This document shows, in pieces, positions 5,277-5,785 of a stretch of DNA of 5,785 nt. The stretch lies in NCBI GenBank assembly GCA_027023115.1, contig JALVWZ010000423.1, forward strand, positions 1-5,785. The letters are read 5' to 3'. The first letter of the stretch is position 1; every line of letters begins with the position of its first letter. The stretch comes from Thermaceae bacterium. GTDB lineage: Bacteria; Deinococcota; Deinococci; Deinococcales; Marinithermaceae. The notes under the pieces are model-generated. The model made no database searches, was not told where the DNA came from, and saw only the letters and a list, made by a program, of their open reading frames with translations. Both the position numbers and the translations under genes were made by a program.

Positions 5277-5290
5277 CGCTAACCTTAGCG
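5277..5290. repeat. 14-base dyad upstream of the lipoprotein gene
   Basis: CGCTAACCTTAGCG has perfect 6-base inverted arms around CC. It follows the tandem repeat after six bases and lies about 31 bases before the ATG, in the area where the promoter core and the 5' end of the mRNA are expected. It may be an operator. TAACCT (5280-5285) within it is a weak -10 candidate. Confidence 0.4.
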
Positions 5291-5310
5291 CGTAGCGTTT
5301 GCAGCAAGTT

Positions 5311-5315
5311 AGGAG
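5311..5315 (+). promoter_or_regulatory. Ribosome binding site of the lipoprotein gene
   Basis: AGGAG lies six bases before the ATG at 5322 and fixes that start, which also gives a well-formed signal peptide. Confidence 0.8.
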
Positions 5316-5321
5316 ACATAA

Positions 5322-5785
5322 ATGAAAAAGATTCTATTAGCAACCCTCGCGCTGGTGCTGGCCCTGGCGGCCTGCAACCAGCAACCGGCCCAACCCTCCG
5401 CTAGCGGGGTCTGGCAGCTGCAAAGCAGCCAGATCGATTTTTCGTACTGGGTTCGCGGCGACCTGCAGTACCTCGACCTCTCCGACACAGGCACGGCGTA
5501 TGCCTACGGCGGCATCGCAGCGGCCAACCTCAAGTCGTGCCCGAAGATTCCTTACCATGCCGACCAGAGCTCGCTTTCCCTGAAGACCGGCCCTTCTTCA
5601 GAGGCCACTTACCTGCTCAGCATCTCTGGCGACACCCTGACCCTCAAGAACACCAACGGCCAGCAGGCAACCTTCAAGAAGGTCTCCGAGGTGCCCGCCG
5701 AGGTAAAGTGTCAGACGATCGACTTCGCCTCGGGCCCGGTCGAGGTGCACCTGGGGGTAAAGTCGGGCTCCAACATTACCAGCGA
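5322..5785 (+). CDS. Secreted lipoprotein of unknown function, 3' end outside the window
   Basis: The first 154 codons of a predicted lipoprotein; the frame is open at the window edge. A classical lipoprotein signal is visible: MKK, a hydrophobic run (I4-A17), and the lipobox LAAC with the lipid-modified cysteine at C18. A Gln/Pro/Ser-rich linker follows (about 19-28). The mature part (from about residue 29, GVWQL) alternates polar and hydrophobic residues and ends a segment with SGDTLTLKNTNGQQATFKKV (102-121), a pattern common in small beta-barrel, lipocalin-like domains; this fold is only a guess. C73 and C130 could form a disulfide outside the membrane. I do not recognise the family. Its upstream region carries two regulatory-looking repeats, so expression is probably controlled. 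It is divergent from vapBC. Confidence 0.85.
   Translation, partial: MKKILLATLALVLALAACNQQPAQPSASGVWQLQSSQIDFSYWVRGDLQYLDLSDTGTAYAYGGIAAANLKSCPKIPYHADQSSLSLKTGPSSEATYLLSISGDTLTLKNTNGQQATFKKVSEVPAEVKCQTIDFASGPVEVHLGVKSGSNITS

Overview
The window looks like a chromosomal segment of a member of the Thermaceae (Thermus, Meiothermus, Oceanithermus, Marinithermus and relatives). The evidence is high GC with GC-rich third codon positions, a PilF-type pilus ATPase with three repeated MshEN/GSPII N-terminal domains (an architecture I know from Thermus), a short methylglyoxal synthase, and several genes with no Shine-Dalgarno sequence but a TAnnnT box six bases before the start codon. That last pattern is typical of leaderless transcription in Deinococcus-Thermus. 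The genus cannot be fixed from the sequence alone.

Left block (1-3799, all on the minus strand). In order of transcription there is an M42-family metallo-aminopeptidase, a YpjD-type MazG nucleotide pyrophosphohydrolase, PgeF (YfiH/DUF152), and a YqeG-type HAD phosphatase. The first three overlap by 4 bases at each junction (GTGA, ATGA) and the fourth follows after 10 bases, so this is a tightly coupled operon. The 5' part of pilF follows after a 78-base gap. That gap holds a strong ribosome binding site, a TATACT box inside an inverted repeat, and a second palindrome, so pilF probably has its own regulated promoter. The operon genes share a house-cleaning theme (peptide turnover, nucleotide sanitation, muropeptide quality control, small phosphatase), but this is inference from families.

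Centre (3800-4392). mgsA (methylglyoxal synthase) is divergent from the M42 gene. The two start codons are only 37 bases apart, and each gene has a candidate leaderless -10 box that lies where the other promoter's -35 region should be. mgsA converges on vapC across a 178-base non-coding gap with several nested inverted repeats.

Right block (4393-5785). A vapBC toxin-antitoxin pair on the minus strand has the antitoxin first, a 13-base overlap, and a palindromic operator over a leaderless promoter. It is divergent from a plus-strand lipoprotein gene that runs off the window. The 276 bases between vapB and the lipoprotein hold no convincing gene. Near the lipoprotein they carry a tandem repeat with 11-base spacing and a 14-base dyad, both likely regulatory.

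Most of this is ordinary core genome plus one toxin-antitoxin module. I see no clear new multi-gene system. The points most worth a second look are the promoter arrangements, the unequal conservation of the three MshEN domains, and the structured convergent gap.
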